Source: an uncultured Porphyromonadaceae bacterium (GTDB lineage: Bacteria; Bacteroidota; Bacteroidia; Bacteroidales; Muribaculaceae). Taken from it: DNA of 64,000 nucleotides. Where the stretch lies: assembly GCA_946414395.1 (NCBI GenBank), contig CAMKOE010000006.1, positions 1 to 64,000 on the forward strand. The letters are read 5' to 3'. The notes under the pieces were generated by a model that had not been told where the DNA came from, searched no databases, and saw nothing but the letters and a program-made list of their open reading frames with translations. Positions 31,923 through 39,454 of the stretch are shown here, piece after piece (the first letter of the stretch is position 1; each line of letters starts with the position of its first letter). The position numbers were made by a program, and so were the translations under genes.

Positions 31923-33707
31923 TCAGTTGATCTCGCGGGTCTTGGCGGCGAGCCAGGCGGCCTCGTCGGCGTTGAGGAGCGGGGTGATGCGCTCGCGCAC
32001 CATGCGGTGATAGCCGTTGATCTGGGCAACCTCCTCGCTGGTGAGCATCGAGCGGTCGATGAGTTCCAGGTCATAGGGGTAGAGCGTCAACGGCTCGAAG
32101 GTGAGGAAGTTGCCGAACTCTTCGGTCTTCTCGGCCTCGACGGTGAGCAGCAGGTTCTCGGTGCGGATGCCATACTCGCCGGTCTTGTACAGGCCTGGCT
32201 CATTGCTGGTGATCATGCCAGGCTGCAACTTGACGTCGACCAAGTTGGTGCGGATGCTCTGCGGCCCCTCGTGGCAGCCCAGGAAGTGACCCACGCCGTG
32301 GCCCGTGCCGTGGCCATAGGTCATCGCCTCCTGCCACAACGGCATGCGGGCGAGCACGTCGAGTTGGCAACCCGTGGTGCCCACGGGGAACTTGGCGCGC
32401 TGCAGGGCCAAGTGTCCCTTGAGCGCAAGGGTGAAGTCGTGCTTCTCCTGAGCCGTCGGGTTGCCCAGGGTGATGGTGCGGGTGATGTCGGTGGTGCCGT
32501 CCAGGTATTGTGCGCCGCTGTCCACGAGCAGGATGCCCTCGCCATGCAGCGTCGCGGCACTCTCGTCGGTGGCCTCATAGTGGACGATGGCGCCATGCTC
32601 CTTGTAGCCGCAGATCATGGCGAAACTGTCCTCGCGGTACATGTCCTGCTGGGCGCGCAGTTCCATGCCCTTGTTCCACACGTCCACCTCGTTGATGGTG
32701 CCGCTGGGAGCGGTCTCCTCAATCCACTTGAACAGTCGCACCAGGGCCGCACCGTCGCGCTCCATGGCGTGGCGGAAACCCTCGATCTGCACGGCGTTCT
32801 TGACGCTCTTGAGGTCGGCAATGGGGGAGCGGAAGTAAACCTTCTGGCACTGCAGGGCGTTGGCCAGCGTGTCGCTCACGCGGTTGGGGTCGATGAGCAC
32901 CACCTCGTGCTCGCTGACGCGCTCCAGGAAGTGGACGATGTCGTCATAGTCGCGCACCTTGATGTCACAGGCCTTGAGGTGCTGGCGCACCTCGTCGGTG
33001 ATCTTGTTGTCGTCGATAAAGAGGCACTTCTGCTTGCGGGAAATGTAGGCAAAGGCGATGACTACCGGGGTGAAGGCCACGTCGTTGCCGCGCAGGTTCA
33101 GCAGCCAGGCGATGTCATCGAGGGAGGTGACCAGCATGCCGGTCGCCTCGTTGTCCTCGAGCACGGTGAGCAGGCGCTCAATCTTGTCGGTTGCCTCCTC
33201 GCCGGCATACTGCACATCGTGGACATAGGCCGGCTCGCTGGGGCGGGCTGGGCGGTCGGGCCAGATCCTGTCGGCAGGGAAAAACTCGGTAGCGAGCATG
33301 AAACCGTTCTCACCGCAGAAGCGCTCCAGCCTGTTTGCCTCCTGGGCGCTATACAGGCGGCCGTCGATGGCGATGACCGAATCCTCCTCGAGGACTTGCT
33401 GCAGCCACTCGTGGATGGTGGGGTCATTGCCCATGTTCTCCTTCATCATCACGAAGCCGCTGCCCTCCAACTCAATCTCGGCCTGCAGGAAGTAGCGCGA
33501 GTCGGTCCACAGGGCGGCCTGGTCGAGCGTTACCACGGCCGTGCCGTTACTGCCCGTGAAGCCGCTGATCCAGTCGCGGAACTTCCAGTGGTCGCTGATG
33601 TATTCACTCTGGTGCGGGTCGGTGCCGGGAATGATGACGGCATCGACATTCAGGCGGCGCATCTCGTCGCGCAGCGCCTCAAGGTGAGGAAAAGTCTCTC
33701 TACTCAT
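31923..33707 (-). CDS. pepP: Xaa-Pro aminopeptidase (aminopeptidase P)
   Basis: This 594-residue cytosolic metallopeptidase removes the N-terminal residue from peptides with proline in second place. It is of the long, three-domain type like eukaryotic APP1. The pita-bread catalytic domain (about 305-530) shows the metal ligands: the two Asp in LLVDSGAQYLDGTTDITRT, His in HGTGHGVGHFLGCHEGP, Glu in SNEPGLY and Glu in RTENLLL. The first 18 codons and the bases before them occur a second time at 34948-35010, on the far side of a YhcG gene. The original promoter is probably the one at 35048-35055. Confidence 0.94.
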   Translation of the reverse strand: MSRETFPHLEALRDEMRRLNVDAVIIPGTDPHQSEYISDHWKFRDWISGFTGSNGTAVVTLDQAALWTDSRYFLQAEIELEGSGFVMMKENMGNDPTIHEWLQQVLEEDSVIAIDGRLYSAQEANRLERFCGENGFMLATEFFPADRIWPDRPARPSEPAYVHDVQYAGEEATDKIERLLTVLEDNEATGMLVTSLDDIAWLLNLRGNDVAFTPVVIAFAYISRKQKCLFIDDNKITDEVRQHLKACDIKVRDYDDIVHFLERVSEHEVVLIDPNRVSDTLANALQCQKVYFRSPIADLKSVKNAVQIEGFRHAMERDGAALVRLFKWIEETAPSGTINEVDVWNKGMELRAQQDMYREDSFAMICGYKEHGAIVHYEATDESAATLHGEGILLVDSGAQYLDGTTDITRTITLGNPTAQEKHDFTLALKGHLALQRAKFPVGTTGCQLDVLARMPLWQEAMTYGHGTGHGVGHFLGCHEGPQSIRTNLVDVKLQPGMITSNEPGLYKTGEYGIRTENLLLTVEAEKTEEFGNFLTFEPLTLYPYDLELIDRSMLTSEEVAQINGYHRMVRERITPLLNADEAAWLAAKTREIN

Positions 33708-33715
33708 TATATTAT
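33653..33715. repeat. Near copy of the duplicated pepP 5' end
   Basis: These 63 bases cover the first pepP codons and eight bases upstream. They match 34948-35010 with about four differences. They mark one end of the segment that carries the YhcG gene. Confidence 0.88.
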
Positions 33716-33749
33716 TTATTTTATTAGTGTTATTATCGTTATGATGATA

Positions 33750-34904
33750 TCAATCCGCATTGGTGTCTCTTATATTGTCCTTCTGCTGTTGGCGGAAGAT
33801 TTCTTTCTGCATTTCAATTTCACGGCGCAACTCTTCCTTTGTTGGTAGATAAGGCATGTACTTCACTTGAAAAAGTTGTTCACTGCCGTGCAGGACGCTG
33901 TATCGCGCAATGTCATTGCTTGTGTCCTCGCACAACAGTAGACCGATGGTGGGATTGTCTCCCTCGGTCCGTTTCAGATGGTCAAACATCCTCACATACA
34001 TGTCCATTTGCCCTACGTCCTGGTGTGAAATCTGTCCTGTCTTGAGGTCTATCAGGAAAAAGCATTTCAAGATATAATTGTAGAAGACAAGATCAATATA
34101 GAAGTCTCCCATGTCGGTGCGGACGTGTGACTGCCTGGCTACAAAGGCAAAGCCTTTGCCCATTTCCATGATGAACTTCTGCAAGTGGCCAATGATGCTG
34201 CTCTCTAGTTCGGTCTCGGTAAAGTCAGCATTGGGTTGCAGTCCCAGGAATTCGGCAACGACAGGATTCTTGATAAACTCCAGTTTGTCATGCTGCATGT
34301 CTGCCGTCAGCCTGTGCATCTCGTCCGAGACCTTTTCTTTGTTTGCCGACTTCAATAATCTGAAATAGTATTGCGAGCCGATGTTGCGGTGCAACGTTCT
34401 TGTGCTCCACGTCTCGCGTAGGGCTTCCTGCTCGTACCATTTCCTGGCCTCGGCATTCTCAACACGTATCAGTTCCCGATAATGAGTCCAGGGTAACAAT
34501 TTTGGACTCACTGCGTCCAAAATCTCAGATTGATGCTGTTCTACGTCAGTGATTCTTGATTTTGGACTCACTGCGTCCAAAATCTTTGGGAACAATCTGT
34601 AGAACTTGATGTATTGGTATAGGCTGCTGAAATCAAACCCTTTGCCATATCTAGAGGTGAGATCCTTAGCCAATTTCTTCACGATACTCTTGCCGTATTC
34701 GGCTCTTTGTGCTCCGTCAAGATTTTCTCTAGCGATGCGCTCTCCCAGCAGCCAGTTGCGAATCGTGAGTGATACGCTGATTGCACGATAGGCTTGCGCC
34801 CGTGTATCCTCGATGATGGTGCAAGTGTCGTTATACAGTGACTTGTAGTCCTGCGATAACGACAGCCTGGATGATTCAATGCTATTGATATCTCTCGTCT
34901 TCAT
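33750..34904 (-). CDS. YhcG-type PD-(D/E)XK nuclease domain protein (DUF1016)
   Basis: This 384-residue protein has the DUF1016 N-terminal helical domain (about 20-170, AISVSLTIRNWLLGERIARE and YGKGFDFSSLYQYIKFYRLF) and a C-terminal PD-(D/E)XK nuclease-like domain (about 215-360). The nuclease residues lie in MGDFYIDLVFYNYIL and FFLIDLKTG (Asp and D-x-K). YhcG proteins occur in defence and mobile contexts, but the natural role is not settled. The linker repeats ILDAVSPK twice, coded by a palindromic 25-base repeat. A GTG at 34907 could also be the start; the ATG overlaps the stop of a truncated pepP copy. Confidence 0.88.
   Translation of the reverse strand: MKTRDINSIESSRLSLSQDYKSLYNDTCTIIEDTRAQAYRAISVSLTIRNWLLGERIARENLDGAQRAEYGKSIVKKLAKDLTSRYGKGFDFSSLYQYIKFYRLFPKILDAVSPKSRITDVEQHQSEILDAVSPKLLPWTHYRELIRVENAEARKWYEQEALRETWSTRTLHRNIGSQYYFRLLKSANKEKVSDEMHRLTADMQHDKLEFIKNPVVAEFLGLQPNADFTETELESSIIGHLQKFIMEMGKGFAFVARQSHVRTDMGDFYIDLVFYNYILKCFFLIDLKTGQISHQDVGQMDMYVRMFDHLKRTEGDNPTIGLLLCEDTSNDIARYSVLHGSEQLFQVKYMPYLPTKEELRREIEMQKEIFRQQQKDNIRDTNAD
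34499..34583. repeat. Two copies of a 25-bp palindromic sequence inside the YhcG gene
   Basis: The 25 bases 34499-34523 occur again unchanged at 34559-34583, exactly 60 bases on. Each has arms ATTTTGGAC and GTCCAAAAT. They code for the repeated ILDAVSPK. Confidence 0.9.
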
Positions 34905-35002
34905 CACGCGTCCCTTGATGAGCAGGAGGCGGATGTGATCGCTCCCGGGCGGCGCATCTCATCGCGCAACGCCTCAAGGTGAGGCAATGTCTCTCTACTC
35001 AT
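34904..35002 (-). pseudogene. Truncated duplicate of the pepP start
   Basis: A 32-codon frame starts MSRETLPHLEALRDEMRR, which matches the first 18 residues of pepP (MSRETFPHLEALRDEMRR), then runs into unrelated codons and stops with a TGA that overlaps the ATG of the YhcG gene. It still has an intact start and lies behind a promoter, so ribosomes reaching its stop could restart at the YhcG gene. Confidence 0.85.
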
Positions 35003-35010
35003 TATATTAT
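34948..35010. repeat. Far copy of the duplicated pepP 5' end
   Basis: These 63 bases match 33653-33715 with about four differences and include the start codon and TTATATTAT-type leader. The two copies bracket 33716-34947. Confidence 0.88.
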
Positions 35011-35047
35011 CGGGTTTGTATTGATTATCGTTTGGTCAACTAACCCG

Positions 35048-35055
35048 CAAAGTTA
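35048..35055 (-). promoter_or_regulatory. Probable -7 box of the original pepP promoter
   Basis: TAACTTTG on the minus strand, about 45 bases before the ATG of the truncated pepP copy. It would now transcribe the remnant, the YhcG gene and pepP together. No clear -33 box. Confidence 0.55.
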
Positions 35056-35138
35056 CAATTTTCTCCTTAATATAGTGATGTAGTAGACGTTTTTTTGCGG
35101 TGATGCGTGGATTGTGGAAATTTTTTCTACGCTTGTGG

Positions 35139-35170
35139 TTTGTGATTCTGTATAGATAGAAGTATCTTTG
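35139..35170 (+). promoter_or_regulatory. Promoter of the first mini helix-turn-helix unit
   Basis: TTTG (35139-35142), 20 bases, TATCTTTG (35163-35170), a full match. The first sizeable gene starts 365 bases downstream, which leaves a very long leader. Confidence 0.8.
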
Positions 35171-35535
35171 CAGTGCTCGATTGTTCGGGCATTGATTAAT
35201 TGGCATTATGAACTACATTAATATCTCGAAGAAAATGAATATTATCTATCGTCCACCTGACTAAGTTTGGACAAAATATTTTGTTAGTATGAAATCAGAG
35301 TTCTTTTTAAGAGTCTGATTTTCAATCTTAAGGCGAAATATTTAGAAGGGACAACAGGGATAACTATGCACTGTAACGTCGTGGTTTTTCGATCAATGAT
35401 TCGGAACCCCACGGCGGGGTTCCGGACCGTGAGATTGAGAATCAAGACTGACTGGAGAGAATTTTTTTTGTTCTCATGCTAGTGAAATATTAACCAAGTT
35501 GCAGCAGGAAACTGCTGCAAGAGATTAGGACGACT
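35171..35535 (+). other. Long structured leader, with a possible 18-codon peptide
   Basis: About 365 transcribed bases precede the gene at 35536. Visible hairpins are 35292-35321 (AAATCAGA/TCTGATTT), 35402-35424 (CGGAACCCC/GGGGTTCCG, loop of five) and 35499-35520 (TTGCAGCAG/CTGCTGCAA closed by a GAAA tetraloop, ending 16 bases before the ATG). A run of eight T lies at 35462-35469. A short frame at 35208-35264 reads MNYINISKKMNIIYRPPD. I recognise no known riboswitch. Confidence 0.5.
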
Positions 35536-35772
35536 ATGATGATTCACATCGGGAAAGAAATTGAGGCTGAACTGCGCCGGCAAGGGCGCGGCGCGACGTG
35601 GTTGGCCCAGCGCCTCCACTGTGACCGTACTAACGTTTATAACATTTTCAAGCGCGAGGGAATCGACACGATACTGCTGCAACGTGTCGGTGCCGTGCTG
35701 CATCGCAACTTCTTTACACTCTATTGCTGGGATGCAATCGGTGGAGCCGAAAATGATTCTACACATGTGTAG
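35536..35772 (+). CDS. Mini helix-turn-helix protein, copy 1
   Basis: This 78-residue protein carries one helix-turn-helix-like unit (about 20-42, TWLAQRLHCDRTNVYNIFKR) after an N-terminal helix (HIGKEIEAELRRQGR) and before a C-terminal helix with LHRNFFTLY. It resembles the short XRE-like regulators of Bacteroidota. It is a paralogue of 36204-36440 and the two are alike along their whole length, including the C-terminal ENDST. Its 3' end codes through a palindrome, CTACACATGTGTAG (35758-35771), which takes in the stop codon. Target and effector are not known. Confidence 0.78.
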   Translation: MMIHIGKEIEAELRRQGRGATWLAQRLHCDRTNVYNIFKREGIDTILLQRVGAVLHRNFFTLYCWDAIGGAENDSTHV

Positions 35773-35817
35773 CATTATCTGCAATAGCCATCGGGGACTA
35801 CCGATTGCAAATAGCAG

Positions 35818-36161
35818 TAATTTTGCAATGCCAAGTGAGACGTGTGACCCACGGCTCGCTTGGCGATAGTGTCAAGATAATCATCTAAACAATAATTCCT
35901 AACAAGTACGGAGGGCTAGCATGAGAGAGTGCCCAAGGAACCAAAGGATTTTTAGATACCCGCGTGAGCCGCCTATACCTACTTCTACGTTCTAAATCGC
36001 GGTTATATTTAAGGATTAATTATTCCCCCACTAAAAATATTGGGGGGCCGGCGCCGCGGTTGATTACAGGGAATAGAGAATCAACACAACGCCGCTCCGG
36101 CAATGCAAGAGTCCCCCTCTTGTACTCATCACATCTCAAGTCAAGAGGGGGGATTATTTTT
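35818..36161 (+). ncRNA. Candidate structured non-coding RNA between the two mini helix-turn-helix genes
   Basis: A -7 box TAATTTTG (35818-35825) and an intrinsic terminator (CCCCCTCTTG 36113-36122 with CAAGAGGGGG 36142-36151, then ATTATTTTT) bound about 330 bases without a long frame. In between are hairpins 35830-35864 (GCCAAGTGAG/CTCGCTTGGC), 36025-36046 (CCCCCA/TGGGGG) and a stem around 36047-36100 (CCGG...TTGATT with AATCAA...CCGG). It could be a free RNA, or the leader of copy 2 with the last hairpin as attenuator. No known RNA family is recognised. Confidence 0.45.
36113..36161 (+). terminator. Terminator or attenuator upstream of mini helix-turn-helix copy 2
   Basis: A perfect 10-bp stem (36113-36122 with 36142-36151) followed by a T-rich run ends 43 bases before the ATG at 36204. 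Its place inside the space before a gene suggests either the end of a separate RNA or attenuation. Confidence 0.75.
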
Positions 36162-36203
36162 GATTCAAGAAGACGCTCCACCGAGAGGAGCGGTTACAAG
36201 GCA

Positions 36204-36440
36204 ATGGCAATACACATCGGCAAAGAAATCAAGGCGGAGTTGCAGCGTCAGGAGCGCGGGGTGACCTGGCTCGCCGACAAACTGCACTGTGACCGCACCA
36301 ATGTGTACAACATCTTCAAGCGCCAGGGCATCGACACACGCCTGCTCGAGCGCATCAGCATCATCCTGCACCGCAACTTCTTTTCCCTTTATTGTCAAGA
36401 CGATAGCGATGACGTTGAAAATGATTCTACACAACTGTAG
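36204..36440 (+). CDS. Mini helix-turn-helix protein, copy 2
   Basis: This 78-residue protein is a paralogue of 35536-35772. It starts MAIHIGKEIKAELQRQERG, has the helix-turn-helix TWLADKLHCDRTNVYNIFKR and ends ENDSTQL. The frame is open much further upstream, but there it runs through the terminator, and the ATG at 36204 matches the start of the paralogue. Its 3' end again codes through a palindrome (ATTCTACA...TGTAGAAT) around the stop codon. It is likely a small DNA-binding regulator; no partner gene shows its target. Confidence 0.78.
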   Translation: MAIHIGKEIKAELQRQERGVTWLADKLHCDRTNVYNIFKRQGIDTRLLERISIILHRNFFSLYCQDDSDDVENDSTQL

Positions 36441-36485
36441 AATGATGCACTACGAGCCCGGAAGCCCGATTCAACCTATTATTCA

Positions 36486-36493
36486 TAATTTTG
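36486..36493 (+). promoter_or_regulatory. -7 box before the lipoprotein gene
   Basis: TAATTTTG, in the context TAATTTTGCAATG that also follows mini helix-turn-helix copy 1 (35818). It lies 97 bases before the lipoprotein ATG. No -33 box fits. Confidence 0.45.
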
Positions 36494-36589
36494 CAATGAG
36501 AAAATATTAAATGAGTTGCGGCTATTTTAAATGATTCCCGGAATGGCCTGTAAAACAACTAGTTGTTGGGGATCACTAAATGTAATATT

Positions 36590-37036
36590 ATGGAAAGAAA
36601 AATCTTTATTCTTCTCTCGCTGGCGACTATGCTGGGCATGGCCTCGTGCACAACAACCATTAGTACGGCAAGGACCGAACATTTCAGTTCGGCGGCAATC
36701 ACCGCGACCTTTGCCGACCTTGCGGTTTCTCCCAGCAAGATTACTTACACCTACCGGCCAACTGATGATGTGAATCGTGGCGGTGAGGCAAATGTGATTA
36801 ACACTGCAGTCCGCAAGGCCCTTGAAGTCAATGGCGGAGGTGACGTCCTGATGGAAATGCAGTACACGCTGAAGAAGTCAGGCAAGAAAAACGTGAAGGA
36901 AGTCACTGTCTCGGGATATCCCGCAACTTACAAGAATTTCCGTCCTGCTAATGAGGAAACGCTCAAGGGCGCAGCCATAATGAACGCATCCCAGAACGAT
37001 CCTGTAGTGAGAAAGAAAATACTGGGCATCTTCTGA
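36590..37036 (+). CDS. Small lipoprotein of unknown function
   Basis: This 148-residue protein has a lipoprotein signal (lipobox GMASC, Cys20). The mature part contains ATFADLAVSPSKITYTYRP and KNVKEVTVSGYPATYKNFRP, a pattern I know only from unnamed Bacteroidales lipoproteins. Nine more codons are open upstream, but the ATG at 36590 gives the standard leader. It is likely anchored in the outer or inner membrane, facing the periplasm or the surface. Confidence 0.75.
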   Translation: MERKIFILLSLATMLGMASCTTTISTARTEHFSSAAITATFADLAVSPSKITYTYRPTDDVNRGGEANVINTAVRKALEVNGGGDVLMEMQYTLKKSGKKNVKEVTVSGYPATYKNFRPANEETLKGAAIMNASQNDPVVRKKILGIF

Positions 37037-37060
37037 TTTGTTTTCAAGAGAATTTTGTAC

Positions 37061-37089
37061 AGGGCCAGTGACATGCGATGGCTGGCCCT
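37061..37089 (+). terminator. Terminator of the lipoprotein gene
   Basis: AGGGCCAG (37061-37068) pairs with CTGGCCCT (37082-37089), followed by TGTTGC. The T-run is weak. Confidence 0.6.
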
Positions 37090-37141
37090 TGTTGCTAACG
37101 AATAACCATTTTCTCCAAGTCAGAATATTCGTAATTGAACT

Positions 37142-37357
37142 ATGGACATTTTTTTCGGTTCGATTTTTGGCACTATTTTCTTGATTGTAATAGGAGCCAT
37201 TATTCTCTTGGGTATCGTTAAACTGTTCAGGATAAGTATGAGTCAAGAGGATTTTGAGGGATGTTTTACGATAATCGGTTGGATAGCGCTTGCAATCACT
37301 TTTTTTGTTTTTATATATGTAATAAATGCTCTGCGGCCGGTTAGTGATTCTTTATGA
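37142..37357 (+). CDS. Small two-segment membrane protein
   Basis: This 71-residue protein has two membrane segments (about 8-27, GTIFLIVIGAIILLGIV, and about 42-62, IIGWIALAITFFVFIYVI) and a short acidic loop between (SMSQEDFEG). I do not recognise a family. A strong terminator overlaps the last base of its stop codon, so the gene is a unit of its own with a defined end, which favours it being real. Confidence 0.65.
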   Translation: MDIFFGSIFGTIFLIVIGAIILLGIVKLFRISMSQEDFEGCFTIIGWIALAITFFVFIYVINALRPVSDSL

Positions 37358-37396
37358 AAGAGTGCCGATGCGGACTTCGCGTCGGCACTCTTTCGT
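37357..37396 (+). terminator. Terminator of the small membrane protein gene
   Basis: AAAGAGTGCCGA (37357-37368) pairs perfectly with TCGGCACTCTTT (37382-37393). On the minus strand the stem also ends in a T-rich side, so it may serve the convergent phosphatase gene. Confidence 0.85.
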
Positions 37397-37459
37397 ATTG
37401 TGGTTATTATCAATAAGTTGTTTGTGTTTGAGAAAATCCTAACTCAAACTATTGCCTGC

Positions 37460-38914
37460 TTACTCGAGGATGGGGGTGCCGATGCAGCCGTTGGGCGCCT
37501 GGATGTGGAGCATGGCGCAGATGGTGGCGGCGATGTCGGTCATGTGGGTCAGGCGCGAAGTCTCGCCGGGGGTGACGTGCCAACCCATGAAAATCAAGGG
37601 GATGTGGGAGTCGCTCTGGCTCCATGTGCCGTGGTTGGAACCGTCCCACTCGGTCTTGCCGGCATACACTCCGGTGCGGGGCACGACGTAGATCTCCCCG
37701 CTGCGTTCGGGGAAGTATCCGAGTTTGATGCGCTCCTTGAGGATGGTGGGGATGGGGTAGGTGTCGATGCGCGACATGTCGATGGCCCACTGGATCTCCT
37801 CGGGCTGCTCCAGTGCCTGGCAGGCTGCCTGCATCACCTCGTCATAGTCGAGGCGGGCGCTCTCGATGGCCTCCTTGTTGATATAGAAGGGATATTCCAT
37901 TTCGGCCTTGATGAGGTTTTTCACTCCATATTGTTTCTCGAGCAGGCCGTTGGCCGCAACGAGGGCGTCGGGGTTGTGCCAGCAGGCACTGGGCAGGCCG
38001 TGGGCCGTCATGCGGGGATAACTGTGGGTGCCACCGTGGTCGGCGCTCAGGAAGAGCAGGTAGTTGCCGCGGCCGACGTGCTGATCCAGCACCTGGATGA
38101 AATGGGCAATCTCGCGGTCCAACTGGTAGTAGATCGAGTCAACCTTGGGCGAATGGGTGCCGTAGTAGTGGGCACACATGTCGGTGTTGGAGACGCTGAT
38201 GGCGAGCAGGTCGGTTACGTCGTCCTGTCCCAGCCCCTCGTTGATGAGGGCTTGCTCGGCCATGGCAAAGGTCATCGTTGTCCCCATCGGCATGTTGTTC
38301 AGATCCATGGCGAGTTCCTTGCGATGTGACTTGTTGAACTCACTTACCCACTTGGGCAACTTGTCACGGTAGTAGGTGCTGGTGACAAACGACTGGCTGC
38401 CATTGTCATACCAGTAGGCTCCTGCTGGGCGATGACCCGCGGGCAGGATGGCGGCGCGGTCCTTGAGGGCGATGCCCACGGTGCGGCTCTGGAAGTCGGT
38501 GGCCAGTAGTAACTGGTCGGCCAGGTTGGTGGTAACCAGGTTGCGGGGCGACTTGCCGCGGGTCTTGTCGTTGCCGCCCACGCCGCGCTCGCTATCGTCC
38601 TGCACACTGGTCACGTTCTTGCCGTTGACCATGAAGTTGTTGCCCACAATGCCGTGAAAGGCGGGAGTCGTGCCCGAGTAGATGCTCGCGTGTCCGGCGG
38701 CGGTCACCGTGGGCACATAGTCGATGATGGTATTGTTGCACCGGTATCCGTCCCGCAGCAGGGTCTTGAAGCCGTCCTCGCCCCACTGGTAGTTATAGAG
38801 GTAGTCCCACCTCATCTGGTCCACAACGAGACCCACGATCAACTTGGGCCTGTCCACCTGGCCACTGGCGCACAGCGCCACCGCAGCCATCACAATAACA
38901 AAAATTCTCTTCAT
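37460..38914 (-). CDS. PafA-type alkaline phosphatase
   Basis: This 484-residue periplasmic enzyme belongs to the alkaline phosphatase superfamily and resembles PafA of Elizabethkingia. It has a signal peptide (about 1-18), the nucleophile Thr in PTVTAAGHASIYSG (about 67-80), Asn in GIVGNNFMV, and the Lys-x-Arg pair in ALKDRAAILPAGH that marks monoesterase activity in PafA. Zinc ligands are in VVDQMRWDYL, SNTDMCAHYYG, SADHGG and SDSHIPL. It should release phosphate from many phosphomonoesters. Relatives in the same superfamily that cut diesters lack the Lys-x-Arg pair, so the monoesterase call is fairly safe. Confidence 0.88.
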   Translation of the reverse strand: MKRIFVIVMAAVALCASGQVDRPKLIVGLVVDQMRWDYLYNYQWGEDGFKTLLRDGYRCNNTIIDYVPTVTAAGHASIYSGTTPAFHGIVGNNFMVNGKNVTSVQDDSERGVGGNDKTRGKSPRNLVTTNLADQLLLATDFQSRTVGIALKDRAAILPAGHRPAGAYWYDNGSQSFVTSTYYRDKLPKWVSEFNKSHRKELAMDLNNMPMGTTMTFAMAEQALINEGLGQDDVTDLLAISVSNTDMCAHYYGTHSPKVDSIYYQLDREIAHFIQVLDQHVGRGNYLLFLSADHGGTHSYPRMTAHGLPSACWHNPDALVAANGLLEKQYGVKNLIKAEMEYPFYINKEAIESARLDYDEVMQAACQALEQPEEIQWAIDMSRIDTYPIPTILKERIKLGYFPERSGEIYVVPRTGVYAGKTEWDGSNHGTWSQSDSHIPLIFMGWHVTPGETSRLTHMTDIAATICAMLHIQAPNGCIGTPILE

Positions 38915-38948
38915 TCTCTAAAACAACGATTAATGTGATAAAATTGAA

Positions 38949-38969
38949 AACAAGAAGTACAAGAAATAC
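38949..38969. repeat. Left arm of the inverted repeat around the GxxExxY gene
   Basis: The arm reads ACAAGAAGTACAAGAAATAC from 38950, the same unit twice. It is inverted at 39455-39475 with one mismatch. A similar pair stands close together at 7349-7430. Confidence 0.8.
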
Positions 38970-38993
38970 AATTATTTGAAATCGGTAAGAAGG

Positions 38994-39431
38994 TTAACTC
39001 CTGTATTTGTGCACGAGGCGACCGTAAACATCAAGGATGTCTCGACCCTCTTTGTCGTAGAAATACCGTTGAATTTCAACGTTTTTAGGCGCAAAATTCA
39101 CCAAAATTCCACATGGAAGTTTTAGTAGTCTCATGTAATTGAATAGTTGGGCACGGTGATTGGCCCCCAAAGTATCGACCGACTTGCACTCCACCACAAT
39201 ATCCCCCTTACAGAGGAAATCTACCCGATAATGGGTGCTCATGGCCTTGCCGTGGTAAGTAGGGAAAAAAGTGAGTTCTTTCTCATATTGGATGCCTGAT
39301 TCCTCGAGTTGGATCTGAAACCCTTCTTGATAGCAAAACTCGTTGAGTCCCGCGCCCAGTTCCTTGTGTACTTCATAGAGCGCCCCCACAACATCATAGA
39401 TGTGACCTTTCAACTGGTGTATATCAATCAT
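38994..39431 (-). CDS. GxxExxY family protein
   Basis: This 145-residue protein shows the name motif as GAGLNEFCYQEGF (about 27-39), and the PD-(D/E)XK-like core HYRVDFLCKGDIVVECKS (about 67-84, Asp and Glu-x-Lys). The family is common and often multi-copy in Bacteroidales, and its fold suggests a nuclease, but its role is not known. The frame starts with a TTG at 39437; I use the ATG at 39431. The gene is framed by inverted copies of an ACAAGAA unit 18-25 bases outside each end. Confidence 0.9.
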   Translation of the reverse strand: MIDIHQLKGHIYDVVGALYEVHKELGAGLNEFCYQEGFQIQLEESGIQYEKELTFFPTYHGKAMSTHYRVDFLCKGDIVVECKSVDTLGANHRAQLFNYMRLLKLPCGILVNFAPKNVEIQRYFYDKEGRDILDVYGRLVHKYRS

Positions 39432-39454
39432 TGTCAATCATTGATTCATTAATA

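Noticed and set aside
32007..33848. 613-residue open frame on the plus strand
   Set aside because: It is antisense to pepP, with the same Val/Leu/Gly/His-rich shadow pattern and no recognisable domain.
35139..36493. Retron or diversity-generating element
   Set aside because: The structured RNA invited the idea, but there is no reverse transcriptase in the window.
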